From NCBI GenBank assembly GCA_023228145.1, contig JALOBU010000013.1, positions 1 through 64,000 of the forward strand: DNA of 64,000 bases, given 5' to 3'. Position 1 is the stretch's first letter, and each line of letters begins with the position of its first letter. Source of the DNA: Bacteroidales bacterium. Lineage in GTDB: Bacteria > Bacteroidota > Bacteroidia > Bacteroidales > CAIWKO01. Positions 27,877 to 35,838 of this stretch are shown piece by piece. The notes beneath the pieces were generated by a model, which searched no databases, was not told where the DNA came from, and saw only the letters and a list, made by a program, of their open reading frames with translations. The position numbers and the translations under genes are program-made.

Positions 27877-28707
27877 TTATTCTTTTTTATAAACCGAAGC
27901 ACACCAGTTATTCGTGTTTATATAACGTAAAAATTTTAAAGCAAATTGTGAAGCTTTTTTATTGATGATACCAAGGTCGGTTTCGTAAAAACCGCTTAAG
28001 ATAATAAGCCCGTTTGTGTCCAGGCAATTACTATAAGAAGGTATTTCATCAAGAAGCACATTACGGTTAATATTTGCAAGAATAAAATCATAATGCCGGT
28101 TTAATAGCATGGAAATATTTCCATACAGCACTTCAATCTGTGATGTGTTATTGTGCAAAATATTTTCCTTTGCATTTTGAAATGCCCATTCTTCGTTGTC
28201 AATGGCAGTGATATGAGCGGCTCCAATTTTACAGGCAAGTATTGCCAGTAAGGCAGTTCCGCATCCTACGTCAAGAACGTTTTTGTCTGCGATATTTTGT
28301 TCAAGCAGCAATTTAACCATCATTGTCGTAGTTTCGTGATGCCCGGTTCCAAAAGACATTTTAGGTTCAATAATAATTTCATACGTCATGCCTTTTTTAG
28401 CAGGATGAAACGGAGCCCTTATATAACAAATATCTTCAATAACTACAGGTTCAAAATTACTTTCCCATAAGGCATTCCAATTTTGCGATTGTATGGTTTT
28501 AAACTCGTATTCAATTTTTATTTCAGGGTTTCGAAAGATATCAAGCTCTTTAAAAGTATCTTTATTAAAATTAACTTGAGGGATATAAGCCGAGAAGTTA
28601 CTTTCTTTTTCCTCAAAGCTTTCAAAACCATAGTCTGCAAAAGCAGCCATAACAATATCGGAGTACCTTTGAGGGAAAACAGTGTATGACACTTCTGTAT
28701 AATTCAT
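27877..28707 (-). CDS. prmA: Ribosomal protein L11 methyltransferase
   Basis: A 276-residue class I SAM methyltransferase that trimethylates ribosomal protein L11. The N-terminal alpha/beta domain, including WNALWESNFEPVVI (about 77-90), positions L11. The C-terminal catalytic domain holds FGTGHHETTTMM (about 117-128), the SAM-binding loop VLDVGCGTALLAI (about 140-152) and the NPPY-like motif in the form LANINRNVLL (about 209-218). It overlaps the end of tpiA by one base (TAATG), so translation is coupled. The giant secreted protein follows. Confidence 0.93.
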   Translation of the reverse strand: MNYTEVSYTVFPQRYSDIVMAAFADYGFESFEEKESNFSAYIPQVNFNKDTFKELDIFRNPEIKIEYEFKTIQSQNWNALWESNFEPVVIEDICYIRAPFHPAKKGMTYEIIIEPKMSFGTGHHETTTMMVKLLLEQNIADKNVLDVGCGTALLAILACKIGAAHITAIDNEEWAFQNAKENILHNNTSQIEVLYGNISMLLNRHYDFILANINRNVLLDEIPSYSNCLDTNGLIILSGFYETDLGIINKKASQFALKFLRYINTNNWCASVYKKE

Positions 28708-29489
28708 TATTCTACCGGTAATGATTTTACGATGCTGATAAAATCCCCGGCTTTAAGAGATGCACCGCCGATAAGTCCTCCGTCGACATCTGTCATTGCA
28801 AAAAGCTCCCGTGCGTTTTGTGCATTGCAACTGCCACCATAAAGTAATGTCATATTTTGCGCTGTTTTTCTCCCGAATTTAACATCAATCAGTCTCCTGA
28901 TAAACGAATGCATTTCCTGTGCCTGTTCAGGTGTAGCGTTCAGGCCGGTACCGATAGCCCACACAGGTTCATAGGCGATGATTATCCTGCGAAAATCACT
29001 TTCATTTAATTTAAACACTGTTTCGTTGAGCTGCCGCCTCACTACTTCAAAAAATTTATTTGATTTTCTTTCTCCTATAACTTCCCCTATGCAAAATATT
29101 GGAACTAAATTATATTTTAAGGCTATTTCAACTTTTTTAAGTAAGGTTGCACTGTTTTCATGAAAATACTGTCTTCGTTCCGAATGGCCAATAATGACAA
29201 ATTTTGCCCCCGTGGATTGTATCATAGCGGCAGATACTTCTCCGGTATAAGCGCCTTTTTCTTCAGTATGGCAGTTTTGAGCGGCGACGAATATTCCTTT
29301 ATATCCTTTTGTTAATTCTTTGCATAAAGCAAGATACGGAAATGGCGGCGACAGGATGATAAGTATGTTCTCATGAAAACGCTTTTCTTCAGCGCCGGAT
29401 AGCATGGAGGTTATTTCTTCAATAAGCTGTTGTGCTTCCGGTAATGTTTTGTTCATTTTCCAGTTGCCGGCTACAATTTTTTTTCGCAT
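28707..29489 (-). CDS. tpiA: Triosephosphate isomerase
   Basis: A 260-residue TIM-barrel enzyme interconverting dihydroxyacetone phosphate and glyceraldehyde-3-phosphate in glycolysis. Catalytic residues are all visible: Asn/Lys in AGNWKMNKT (Lys about 12), His in IGHSERRQ (about 98-105) and Glu in AYEPVWAIGTG (about 171-181). The phosphate loop LYGGSCNAQNA comes later (about 218-228), and the C-terminal GGLIGGASLKAGDF closes the barrel. A TATTTTTG box ends 26 bases upstream of the ATG. It leads the tpiA-prmA operon. Confidence 0.97.
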   Translation of the reverse strand: MRKKIVAGNWKMNKTLPEAQQLIEEITSMLSGAEEKRFHENILIILSPPFPYLALCKELTKGYKGIFVAAQNCHTEEKGAYTGEVSAAMIQSTGAKFVIIGHSERRQYFHENSATLLKKVEIALKYNLVPIFCIGEVIGERKSNKFFEVVRRQLNETVFKLNESDFRRIIIAYEPVWAIGTGLNATPEQAQEMHSFIRRLIDVKFGRKTAQNMTLLYGGSCNAQNARELFAMTDVDGGLIGGASLKAGDFISIVKSLPVE

Positions 29490-29514
29490 GATTTTGGATG
29501 TTTAACTGTATTAG

Positions 29515-29522
29515 CAAAAATA
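29515..29522 (-). promoter_or_regulatory. -7 box (TATTTTTG) for tpiA
   Basis: The minus strand reads TATTTTTG about 26 bases before the tpiA ATG (29489). No TTG at the standard -33 position. Confidence 0.5.
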
Positions 29523-29644
29523 CAGTTTAACAGCTTACTATTTTTATGAAAATTAAAAAAAATATCAGAATTTTATTAACGGATAACTGAAATTTCTGCT
29601 TTGGGGATTTGAAACTTAATTGTTTAAATTATTCGAAAAAGATA

Positions 29645-29974
29645 TTATTTATCATTAAAAAACACGGCAAGCCAAATACAATTTGGTTCAGCGGAAGTGT
29701 AAATAACTTTGTGCCTGCAATGTGCAGGAATGTATAAATAATCGCCTTTGTGGAGATGTTTGATGCTGTTATTTTCAAATTCCAGCGTTGCTGCACCTTC
29801 AAGCAGGATCACCCATTCGATTTCTTTCTGGTCGAACCAGCCATCGGCAGGTGATGTTTGACCAGAAGAAATAATCTGTTCTATTTTAATATTATTACCT
29901 GAAAAAAGAGTATTGAAGATTTCTTTTTTTTCGGTTAAAGAATGTTTGAAAATATTCCCTTCGTGGAGTTCCAT
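29645..29974 (-). CDS. Small cupin-domain protein
   Basis: A 109-residue single cupin. The first cupin box is atypical, centred on EIEWVILLEGAATLEF (about 49-64), and the second is the GDYLYIPAHCRHKVIY segment (about 75-90) with His residues that could bind a metal. The frame also opens from a TTG at 29995, but that lies inside the upstream sua5-like gene, and the ATG at 29974 gives a normal cupin length. It starts 7 bases after the Sua5/YciO gene, in the same transcription unit. The ligand is unknown. Confidence 0.8.
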   Translation of the reverse strand: MELHEGNIFKHSLTEKKEIFNTLFSGNNIKIEQIISSGQTSPADGWFDQKEIEWVILLEGAATLEFENNSIKHLHKGDYLYIPAHCRHKVIYTSAEPNCIWLAVFFNDK

Positions 29975-29981
29975 TTTTTTA

Positions 29982-30599
29982 TTAAAGTTCTTCAATTATT
30001 CCTTTTCCCTGTCGCACAAGCACAGGCTCACCCGTGGTGCAGTCAACCACCGTAGAGGCTTCATTATCGCCATAGCCGCCGTCAATAACAATATCTACCA
30101 GTTTGCTGAATTTTTCGTGTATCAATTCGGGGTCGGTGGTGTATTCAATAATTTCGTCTTCGTCGTGTATGGAGGTTGACATGATAGGGTTACCGAGTAT
30201 TCGTACAATTTCTTTCGCAATATTGTTATCCGGAACACGAATACCTATGGTTTTCTTTTTGCTTTGGAAAATACTCGGGACTTTGTTGTTGGCTTCAAGA
30301 ATGAAGGTGAAAGGCCCAGGCAGGGCTTTACGCATAAGCTTATAAACAGGTGTAGATATAGGTTTAGTATATTCCGACAAGTGACTGAGGTCATAACAGA
30401 TGAATGAAAAATTGGCTTTTTGAGGATTGACGCCTTTAAGGCGCGCTATGCGCTCAATGGCTTTGGGTTTGTAGATATCACATGCCAGCCCGTAAACGGT
30501 ATCGGTAGGATAAATAATGATGCCTCCGTTTTGAATACATTCCACCACAGTCCTGATACAGCGTTCGGATGGATTTTGAGGGTAGATTTTTAGTAACAT
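29982..30599 (-). CDS. L-threonylcarbamoyladenylate synthase family protein (Sua5/YciO/YrdC)
   Basis: A 205-residue YrdC-domain protein of the YciO/Sua5 branch. Conserved pieces are IIYPTDTVYGLACD (about 28-41), ARLKGVNPQKANFSFICYDL (about 52-71), the GPFTFILEA strand (about 94-102), IGIRVPDNN (about 117-125) and GNPIMSTS (about 136-143). Family members make threonylcarbamoyl-AMP for the t6A modification of tRNAs, although the YciO branch is less well defined functionally. The FSFICYDLSHLSEY segment favours the YciO type. It begins 16 bases downstream of the SRP RNA on the same strand. Confidence 0.88.
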   Translation of the reverse strand: MLLKIYPQNPSERCIRTVVECIQNGGIIIYPTDTVYGLACDIYKPKAIERIARLKGVNPQKANFSFICYDLSHLSEYTKPISTPVYKLMRKALPGPFTFILEANNKVPSIFQSKKKTIGIRVPDNNIAKEIVRILGNPIMSTSIHDEDEIIEYTTDPELIHEKFSKLVDIVIDGGYGDNEASTVVDCTTGEPVLVRQGKGIIEEL

Positions 30600-30615
30600 G
30601 TGTTTGTATAAAAAT

Positions 30616-30711
30616 GGGTAAGTTACTTACATCGCACCGCTACAACCACTTACCCTTGCTACCTTCCGGTCCTGGGGGAGTTTGCAGGAGCTGGTCGTAT
30701 AAGACTTACCC
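30616..30711 (-). ncRNA. ffs: Signal recognition particle RNA (4.5S type)
   Basis: The minus strand holds the bacterial small SRP RNA. The universally conserved domain IV core appears as CCCAGGACCGGAAGGTAGCA, with the GGAA tetraloop and the asymmetric internal loop that bind Ffh and FtsY. The 5' GGGTAAGT pairs with the 3' ACTTACCC, closing a hairpin of about 96 nt. A TACATTTG promoter box lies just upstream. The RNA targets ribosomes making membrane proteins. Ends are set from the terminal pairing and may be off by a few bases. Confidence 0.95.
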
Positions 30712-30715
30712 GCTG

Positions 30716-30723
30716 CAAATGTA
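30716..30723 (-). promoter_or_regulatory. -7 box (TACATTTG) for the SRP RNA
   Basis: The minus strand reads TACATTTG, matching TAnnTTTG, and ends 5 bases before the terminal stem of the SRP RNA, exactly where the start of transcription would be expected. Confidence 0.65.
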
Positions 30724-30753
30724 AAAAAAAATCATCAAACAGTATAATTTTAT

Positions 30754-30761
30754 TATTTTTG
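30754..30761 (+). promoter_or_regulatory. -7 box (TATTTTTG) for the DUF4199 gene
   Basis: TATTTTTG lies 19 bases before the ATG at 30781. It is back to back with the SRP RNA promoter, so this short AT-rich region drives both directions. Confidence 0.5.
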
Positions 30762-30780
30762 CTCTAACAAACTTTTACCT

Positions 30781-31362
30781 ATGGAACAAAATATTAATAC
30801 CAGAACAGAATTTCAGCCTGTAAATAAAAACAAAGAGAAACTTAAATATGCCATTAAGCATGGGTTGATGCTTGCCGGCTCTTTAATACTTTTCGATTTA
30901 ATTATGTATATTTTTGATTTATCAGGCTTGGGAATGTTTTTCGGTTTTTTTGTTTTACTGGTTTCTTTGGCTTTGTATTTCAGCTTCTTTATAGGGGGCG
31001 GCAGGAAATACAGAAATCAATTACATAACGGATACATTAATTACTCCAGGGCTTTTGTTTTTTGCCTGTCGATGGCAGTCGTTATGGTTATTGTTTTAAC
31101 AATTTATTATTTTCTTTTTTATTATTTTTTCGACCCTGAACGTGCCACAAATGAAGCACAGAAAGCTATAGAAGTCATTTCTGAGAATCAATATATTCCT
31201 GATGATGAAAAAGAAAACATCATTGGAAAAATGCTGGAAAATACAAAGCCGGTAAATATAATGGTCAGAAGTTTAATAAACAACACTATTACATCAGTTA
31301 TTCTGGCAGCTATTTCTGCTTTATTTGTGCGCAGAAAAGAAAAAATTACCGAAGTATTATAA
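30781..31362 (+). CDS. DUF4199 membrane protein
   Basis: A 193-residue protein with four hydrophobic segments (about 27-45, 50-72, 90-115 and 162-182), fitting DUF4199. The central charged region (about 120-155) lies between helices 3 and 4. The N-terminus KEKLKYAIKHGLMLAG and the GGGRKYRNQLHNGYINYSRAF loop match the family. It stops 10 bases before the glycosyltransferase gene, a pairing I have seen described in many Bacteroidetes, so a shared envelope role is likely but undefined. Confidence 0.85.
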   Translation: MEQNINTRTEFQPVNKNKEKLKYAIKHGLMLAGSLILFDLIMYIFDLSGLGMFFGFFVLLVSLALYFSFFIGGGRKYRNQLHNGYINYSRAFVFCLSMAVVMVIVLTIYYFLFYYFFDPERATNEAQKAIEVISENQYIPDDEKENIIGKMLENTKPVNIMVRSLINNTITSVILAAISALFVRRKEKITEVL

Positions 31363-31372
31363 TCATATTGTG

Positions 31373-32332
31373 ATGAATCTTTCAATCATAGTACCCTTAT
31401 TTAACGAAGAAGAATCTTTGCCTGAGCTTTGCAGTTGGATAAACCGTGTTGCCGAGGAACAGAAATATATATACGAAATTATTCTGGTTGATGACGGAAG
31501 CAATGATGATTCATGGAATGTAATAGAAAAACTTTCTACTATCAATACCAATATTAAAGGGATTAAATTCCGCAGAAATTATGGCAAGTCGGCAGCGCTA
31601 AATGTAGGTTTTGAAGCGGCACAGGGCGATGTTGTAATTACCATGGACGCCGACCTGCAGGACAGCCCTGAAGAAATTCCCGGATTATACAGGATGATTG
31701 TTGAAGATAATTTCGACATGGTTTCGGGGTGGAAAAAAGTACGCCATGACCCATCTTTATCAAAAAACATTCCCTCGAAATTTTACAACTGGATGACCAG
31801 TCGTATGTCGGGAGTGAAGTTACACGATCATAATTGCGGCCTGAAAGCATACCGCTTGAATGTTGTGAAAACTATCGAAGTCTATGGTGAAATGCACCGC
31901 TATATTCCTGTGATAGCCAAATGGGCAGGATTTAAAAAAATCGGAGAGAAAGTGGTGGAACACCGCAAACGTAAATACGGCACTTCAAAATTCGGAATGA
32001 ACCGCTTTATGAACGGCCCGCTTGACCTTTTGTCTATCATGTTTGTTTCCAAATTCGGCAAAAAACCCATGCATCTTTTTGGCACCGTCGGGACCATCAT
32101 GTTTATTTTAGGTATGGCTGCTGCAGTTGGCATTGGTATTCAGAAAATCTATTACCTCAACTCCGGGATAAAAGCCCCTTTGGTAACCGACAGCCCCTAT
32201 TTTTATATTGGCTTGGTGGCAATGATACTTGGAACTCAGCTATTTTTAACTGGTTTTCTGGCCGAAATGGTAGCCCGCAGCTCACACGACCGCAACAAAT
32301 ATCATATTGAAAAACGTTTGAATATTTCATGA
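31373..32332 (+). CDS. Family 2 glycosyltransferase, DPM1/GtrB-like
   Basis: A 319-residue polyprenol-phosphate-sugar synthase-like GT2. The GT-A domain starts LSIIVPLFNEEESLPEL and has VDDGSNDDSW (about 38-47) and the metal-binding MDADLQDSPEEIP (about 89-101, with DAD acting as the DXD). The C-terminus carries two membrane helices (about 230-255 and 270-300), as in GtrB. It would transfer a sugar from a nucleotide donor to undecaprenyl phosphate at the cytoplasmic face. The start at ATG 31373 gives the normal family N-terminus; the upstream ATG-like frame at 31325 overlaps the DUF4199 gene. Confidence 0.9.
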   Translation: MNLSIIVPLFNEEESLPELCSWINRVAEEQKYIYEIILVDDGSNDDSWNVIEKLSTINTNIKGIKFRRNYGKSAALNVGFEAAQGDVVITMDADLQDSPEEIPGLYRMIVEDNFDMVSGWKKVRHDPSLSKNIPSKFYNWMTSRMSGVKLHDHNCGLKAYRLNVVKTIEVYGEMHRYIPVIAKWAGFKKIGEKVVEHRKRKYGTSKFGMNRFMNGPLDLLSIMFVSKFGKKPMHLFGTVGTIMFILGMAAAVGIGIQKIYYLNSGIKAPLVTDSPYFYIGLVAMILGTQLFLTGFLAEMVARSSHDRNKYHIEKRLNIS

Positions 32333-32349
32333 TAATATACATTATCAAA

Positions 32350-33462
32350 TTAAAATATTAGTGCCACTTTTTTAGATACAAAAAAATTCCTGCTGCGTAA
32401 AACAAGAAAAAATACGCCCTGTTTGACACCTGCGGGTTCCCATCTCATCATATGATTGCCTTCTGTAAGTACCCCTTGAGAGATAGTTGAAATTTTATGC
32501 CCGATACTATTATAAACTTCTAAAAAAATATGTTCTGAGTTTGATGGGACAAAAAAACTAATATCTGTGTATGTGTTAAATGGATTAGGGTAATTATTCA
32601 ATAACATATTATTGTCAGGTTTTGAGTTTGCCAGTATCCCAGCAACACCAACAGCAGGACACCCGGCCTCAAGCCAGGCATTATAAATGAGTTCGGCAAT
32701 AGCGTGAGAAGCATTCTTAAATAATCTTATTGTGAAGTTTTTGGTTTTGTTCCAGAGAGCGGCCTTGTAAGTGGATGAATAATAATTTGATGAGAGGCTT
32801 GTTGCGTGGTCATCGGCAATTATAATAGAATCAACCAGCTTATAGTTTTCATAAAGATAATCAAACACATATTGATTGATGTTTGCAATTATCTTTACAG
32901 TATCACCTGTATAAACAATCTGTGAGTTATTGTAATTTATCGTCGTAGATTCGTATCTTGAATGTATTCCATCGTTACCACTGTATTGTCCGTTGTAATT
33001 TTTTGTAATATGCAGTGGCATGTGTCCGTCAGCAACATAGTGCCCTAGATCTGCAGCATAAAACACTGCTTCTTCCCAGTCATTTCTTTGCATGGCTTTT
33101 TTCAAAGAATCATAAGTTGCGAGTGTTGCCCAGGGCAAAATTCCCTGATTCATAACAAAGTATATTCCACGCGCTACAATTACAGAATCCCATGTTTGTG
33201 GAATAGTTTGTGTGGTCGTAAATTCAAAATAATTGTCAATATCAATATAATGTTTTGGTGCCTCAGTCGGGTCATTTTCTTTTCTATCGTCTGCATCAGA
33301 TGCGTGATCAGCAATGTATTGAGTCCAGTTATAAAATTGAGACATTTGAGTATAAAATGACAAAGACGAATTATAACTGATTTTATAATGGCCTGTATAT
33401 CCCCAGCTGACAAGTGTCAGTGTAATCAGAACGGCTGCCATCATATGAAAAAAACGTTTCAA
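32350..33462 (-). CDS. Secreted S1-P1 nuclease / zinc phospholipase C superfamily protein with T9SS sorting domain
   Basis: About 370 residues. After a signal peptide the mature protein would begin W20-GYTGH, the Trp1/His6 start typical of this three-zinc superfamily. Further metal ligands follow: the DHASDADD segment, PKHYID, the HYVADGHMPLH motif (HxxxD then H), and GIHSRYE, whose HxxxE spacing matches the zinc phospholipase C branch rather than the HxxxD of S1 nuclease. The last ~80 residues (from NNYPNPFN) are a T9SS C-terminal sorting domain, so it is exported and surface-bound or released. No ATG precedes the signal peptide; TTG at 33462 (or 33468) gives a proper basic n-region (MKRFF). 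Nuclease versus lipase activity is unresolved. Confidence 0.85.
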   Translation of the reverse strand: MKRFFHMMAAVLITLTLVSWGYTGHYKISYNSSLSFYTQMSQFYNWTQYIADHASDADDRKENDPTEAPKHYIDIDNYFEFTTTQTIPQTWDSVIVARGIYFVMNQGILPWATLATYDSLKKAMQRNDWEEAVFYAADLGHYVADGHMPLHITKNYNGQYSGNDGIHSRYESTTINYNNSQIVYTGDTVKIIANINQYVFDYLYENYKLVDSIIIADDHATSLSSNYYSSTYKAALWNKTKNFTIRLFKNASHAIAELIYNAWLEAGCPAVGVAGILANSKPDNNMLLNNYPNPFNTYTDISFFVPSNSEHIFLEVYNSIGHKISTISQGVLTEGNHMMRWEPAGVKQGVFFLVLRSRNFFVSKKVALIF

Positions 33463-33478
33463 TATCAAAATATTTTTT

Positions 33479-33486
33479 CAAAAATA
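33479..33486 (-). promoter_or_regulatory. -7 box (TATTTTTG) for the S1-P1/PLC-like gene
   Basis: The minus strand reads TATTTTTG, ending 17 bases before the TTG start at 33462. Its position supports a start near 33462-33468. Confidence 0.5.
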
Positions 33487-33533
33487 ATGAATAATTAGCT
33501 GGACAGGAAATAATATTCAAAAAGTTTGATGTG

Positions 33534-34007
33534 TTATTCAAAAAAATTTTCAGCTCCCGGGTAAAAATAATCCTGCTGGGCTTCTTTTGGGTCAAATATA
33601 TAATATACAACTTCTGCAGTCGAACACAATTCATTTTTTGAATTATATAACTTCACATCAATTTTAGCAAAATTCTTTACACTTTTGGTGAATTTGGCTT
33701 TTACAAGAACCGGGCCTGAGTCAATATATACGGGGTAAAGGTATTTAATATCCATTCTGCTCGTTACTCCTGTCGTTTCAAGTTTTACCTGAACAACCCA
33801 ACTGGCAATTTCATCAATCAGGGTTGCTTGAATACCGCCATGTAAAACATTGTTATATCCCTGAAAAATGTTATGGGCTTGCCACTCACAACATATAAAA
33901 TCTTCATCTTCATAAAATTCCATCTGCAATCCGGAATTATTTTCAGGAGAACAGCCGAAGCAGAAAAACCCGGGTAATTTAACATAAGGATTTTTAATCT
34001 TTCTCAT
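33534..34007 (-). CDS. PaaI-type hotdog-fold thioesterase
   Basis: A 157-residue acyl-CoA thioesterase-like protein. The signature NVLHGGIQATLIDEIASW (about 53-70) is the HGG loop followed by the hotdog helix with an acidic residue. FCFGCSPENNSGLQMEF (about 15-31) is the CFxC-NPxGL-type entry seen in PaaI relatives. The last strand covers about 90-135. It is probably cytosolic and hydrolyses a thioester of CoA; the substrate is not indicated. The gene stands alone with its own -7 box, divergent from the following lipoprotein gene. Confidence 0.85.
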   Translation of the reverse strand: MRKIKNPYVKLPGFFCFGCSPENNSGLQMEFYEDEDFICCEWQAHNIFQGYNNVLHGGIQATLIDEIASWVVQVKLETTGVTSRMDIKYLYPVYIDSGPVLVKAKFTKSVKNFAKIDVKLYNSKNELCSTAEVVYYIFDPKEAQQDYFYPGAENFFE

Positions 34008-34021
34008 AAAAACTCTTTTTA

Positions 34022-34029
34022 CAAAAATA
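34022..34029 (-). promoter_or_regulatory. -7 box (TATTTTTG) for the thioesterase gene
   Basis: The minus strand reads TATTTTTG, ending 14 bases before the ATG at 34007. Confidence 0.5.
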
Positions 34030-34062
34030 TCATTTAATTTTATGCCATAAATTAAGTTGCTT

Positions 34063-34542
34063 ATGAAGCGTATTTATTTATTATTTTTTGCCTTAATATT
34101 TATTTCGTGCAATACCCCCAAAAAGCTTGCAATACAAAAAATAGCTACCTTCAAAAAAATGGAATGGCTTACCGGTAAATGGAAAATCATGTCATCTACA
34201 TATATTTACGAAGAAAACTGGACAAAGGTTAGCGACACATTGTACGCAGGCGAAAGCATTATGCGAATATCACTGGATACCGTTCTGTATGATATTATGA
34301 ATATCAGGGCAGGGGAAAATTATATTTTTTTAAGCAGTAAAAGTAAAATTTCAAGCAATGGCAAACTAAATATTTACAAACTCACAAAAATATCAAAAGA
34401 TAAAATAATTTTTGAAAATCCCGGAAACACAGAACAAAGCAGCATTACATATTTTCAGAAAGGGCCACTGATAATGAATATTCTGATTGAAGGCAAAGAA
34501 AGGTCGGTTGAAAGTTATGATTTGAGAAAACTTACAAAATGA
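34063..34542 (+). CDS. Lipoprotein, DUF6265-like
   Basis: A 159-residue protein with a short lipoprotein signal (MKRIYLLFFALIFISC, lipobox Cys at about 16). The mature part is a small lipocalin-like beta-barrel candidate: LTGKWKIMSSTYIYEENWTK (about 35-54) and later alternating strands resemble DUF6265 proteins. A TTG two codons upstream also opens the frame, but the ATG at 34063 gives the better signal peptide. It stands alone; role unknown, location probably the periplasmic face of a membrane. Confidence 0.65.
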   Translation: MKRIYLLFFALIFISCNTPKKLAIQKIATFKKMEWLTGKWKIMSSTYIYEENWTKVSDTLYAGESIMRISLDTVLYDIMNIRAGENYIFLSSKSKISSNGKLNIYKLTKISKDKIIFENPGNTEQSSITYFQKGPLIMNILIEGKERSVESYDLRKLTK

Positions 34543-34593
34543 TGTGTTTATTGTAAAAAAAATGTAAAAGCTTATTCATAGAGAAAAAAAATT

Positions 34594-34601
34594 TATCTTT
34601 G
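34594..34601 (+). promoter_or_regulatory. -7 box (TATCTTTG) for the TPR-ribH-fmt unit
   Basis: TATCTTTG lies 19 bases before the ATG at 34621; followed by gcac, as in many strong Bacteroidetes promoters. Confidence 0.6.
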
Positions 34602-34620
34602 CACCTCTAAATTTGAGTTT

Positions 34621-35313
34621 ATGGCAAAAAAATCCGATAAAACCGAAGATAAAATTGTTGCTGTAGAAGAAGCCCTCAGCAGGGGAGAACAATTTTTTGA
34701 AAAAAACAAAAATTTATTATTTTATATTCTTTTAGGCATACTGGTTGTCGTAGGAGGAATTTTCCTTTACAATAAATTCATTCTGGCCCCTAAAGAACGT
34801 GAAGCACAGTCAGTGTCTTTTTATGCTGAAATGTATTTTGAAAAAGATTCCCTTGATCTGGCAATCAATGGCGACGGCACCAATCCCGGATTCCTTCAAA
34901 TCCTTGATGATTATGGCTCAACAAAACAGGGAAACCTTGCAAAATATTACTTAGGGATTTGCTATTTAAAAAAAGGGGAATTTAAAACTGCTATTGATTA
35001 CCTGAAAGATTTTGATGCAGACGACCATATTGTTGCTCCTATGGCCATCGGTGCTACAGGCGATGCTTATATGGAACTCGGTGACACCGATAAAGCCATA
35101 GAATTTTATCTGAAAGCGGTTGAGAAAGATAAAAATGATTTTACCACTTCTTTTTTTATGATGAAAGCAGCCTGGGCTTATGAAACTCAAAATAAATATG
35201 ACAAAGCCCTTGAACTTTACGAAATAATAAAAAAAGAGCATCATAAAAGCTACGAAGCCAGAGATGTGGAAAAATACATTGCTTATGCCAAAGGCAAATC
35301 CGAAAATAAATAA
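34621..35313 (+). CDS. Membrane-anchored TPR protein (YfgM-like)
   Basis: A 230-residue protein with a charged cytoplasmic N-terminus, one membrane helix (about 33-52) and a TPR region facing the periplasm (about 75-225), including KQGNLAKYYLGICYLKKGEF and DTDKAIEFYLKAVEKDKN. The layout resembles YfgM, a Sec-associated anchored TPR protein, but the relationship is by architecture only. Its 3' end overlaps the most likely ribH start by 29 bases, so the two are transcribed and probably translated together. Confidence 0.8.
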   Translation: MAKKSDKTEDKIVAVEEALSRGEQFFEKNKNLLFYILLGILVVVGGIFLYNKFILAPKEREAQSVSFYAEMYFEKDSLDLAINGDGTNPGFLQILDDYGSTKQGNLAKYYLGICYLKKGEFKTAIDYLKDFDADDHIVAPMAIGATGDAYMELGDTDKAIEFYLKAVEKDKNDFTTSFFMMKAAWAYETQNKYDKALELYEIIKKEHHKSYEARDVEKYIAYAKGKSENK

Positions 35314-35824
35314 TACCAAAGCCGGCCGTAAAAAGAAAAACCTTTCTGATTTCGGAGAAATATATGGGAAACTATCACAAAATACCTTAATGGGTATAAT
35401 AGTTTCAGAATGGAATAACGAGATAACTGAGGCTTTATGCAAAGGAACTGTTGATACGCTTATAAAGCATAAAATTAAAAAATCTAACATCCTGATACAT
35501 TATGTTCCCGGAAGTTTTGAATTGCCTTTAGGAGCGCAATACCTTATTGAAAACTCAAAAGTTGACGCGGTGATTTGCCTGGGATGCATTATTCAGGGAG
35601 AGACCAGGCATTTTGAATTTATTTGTCAGGCAGTAAGCAATCAGATATCTCAGTTAAATCTTGATTTTAACATACCTGTCATTTTTGGAGTGCTGACAAC
35701 AAATAATTATCAGCAAGCCCTTGAAAGAGCCGACGGAAAATATGGGAACAAGGGCGTTGAAGCTGCTGCTGCCGCTATAAAAATGCTTCTTCTGAGAGAC
35801 CGGCTGGAATCAGAACATATTTAG
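35285..35824 (+). CDS. ribH: 6,7-dimethyl-8-ribityllumazine synthase
   Basis: A 179-residue enzyme that joins the ribityl-aminopyrimidine to dihydroxybutanone phosphate in the penultimate riboflavin step. Active-site landmarks: IIVSEWNNEITEAL, HYVPGSFELPLGAQYL, GCIIQGETRHFEFI with the catalytic His, and VIFGVLTTNNYQQALERADG. The ATG at 35285 is used; an ATG 7 codons further upstream is possible. An N-terminal basic stretch of about 20 residues precedes the usual domain. Starts inside the 3' end of the TPR gene and is followed 14 bases later by fmt. Confidence 0.95.
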   Translation: MPKANPKINNTKAGRKKKNLSDFGEIYGKLSQNTLMGIIVSEWNNEITEALCKGTVDTLIKHKIKKSNILIHYVPGSFELPLGAQYLIENSKVDAVICLGCIIQGETRHFEFICQAVSNQISQLNLDFNIPVIFGVLTTNNYQQALERADGKYGNKGVEAAAAAIKMLLLRDRLESEHI

Positions 35825-35838
35825 CAACAACCTGCAGA

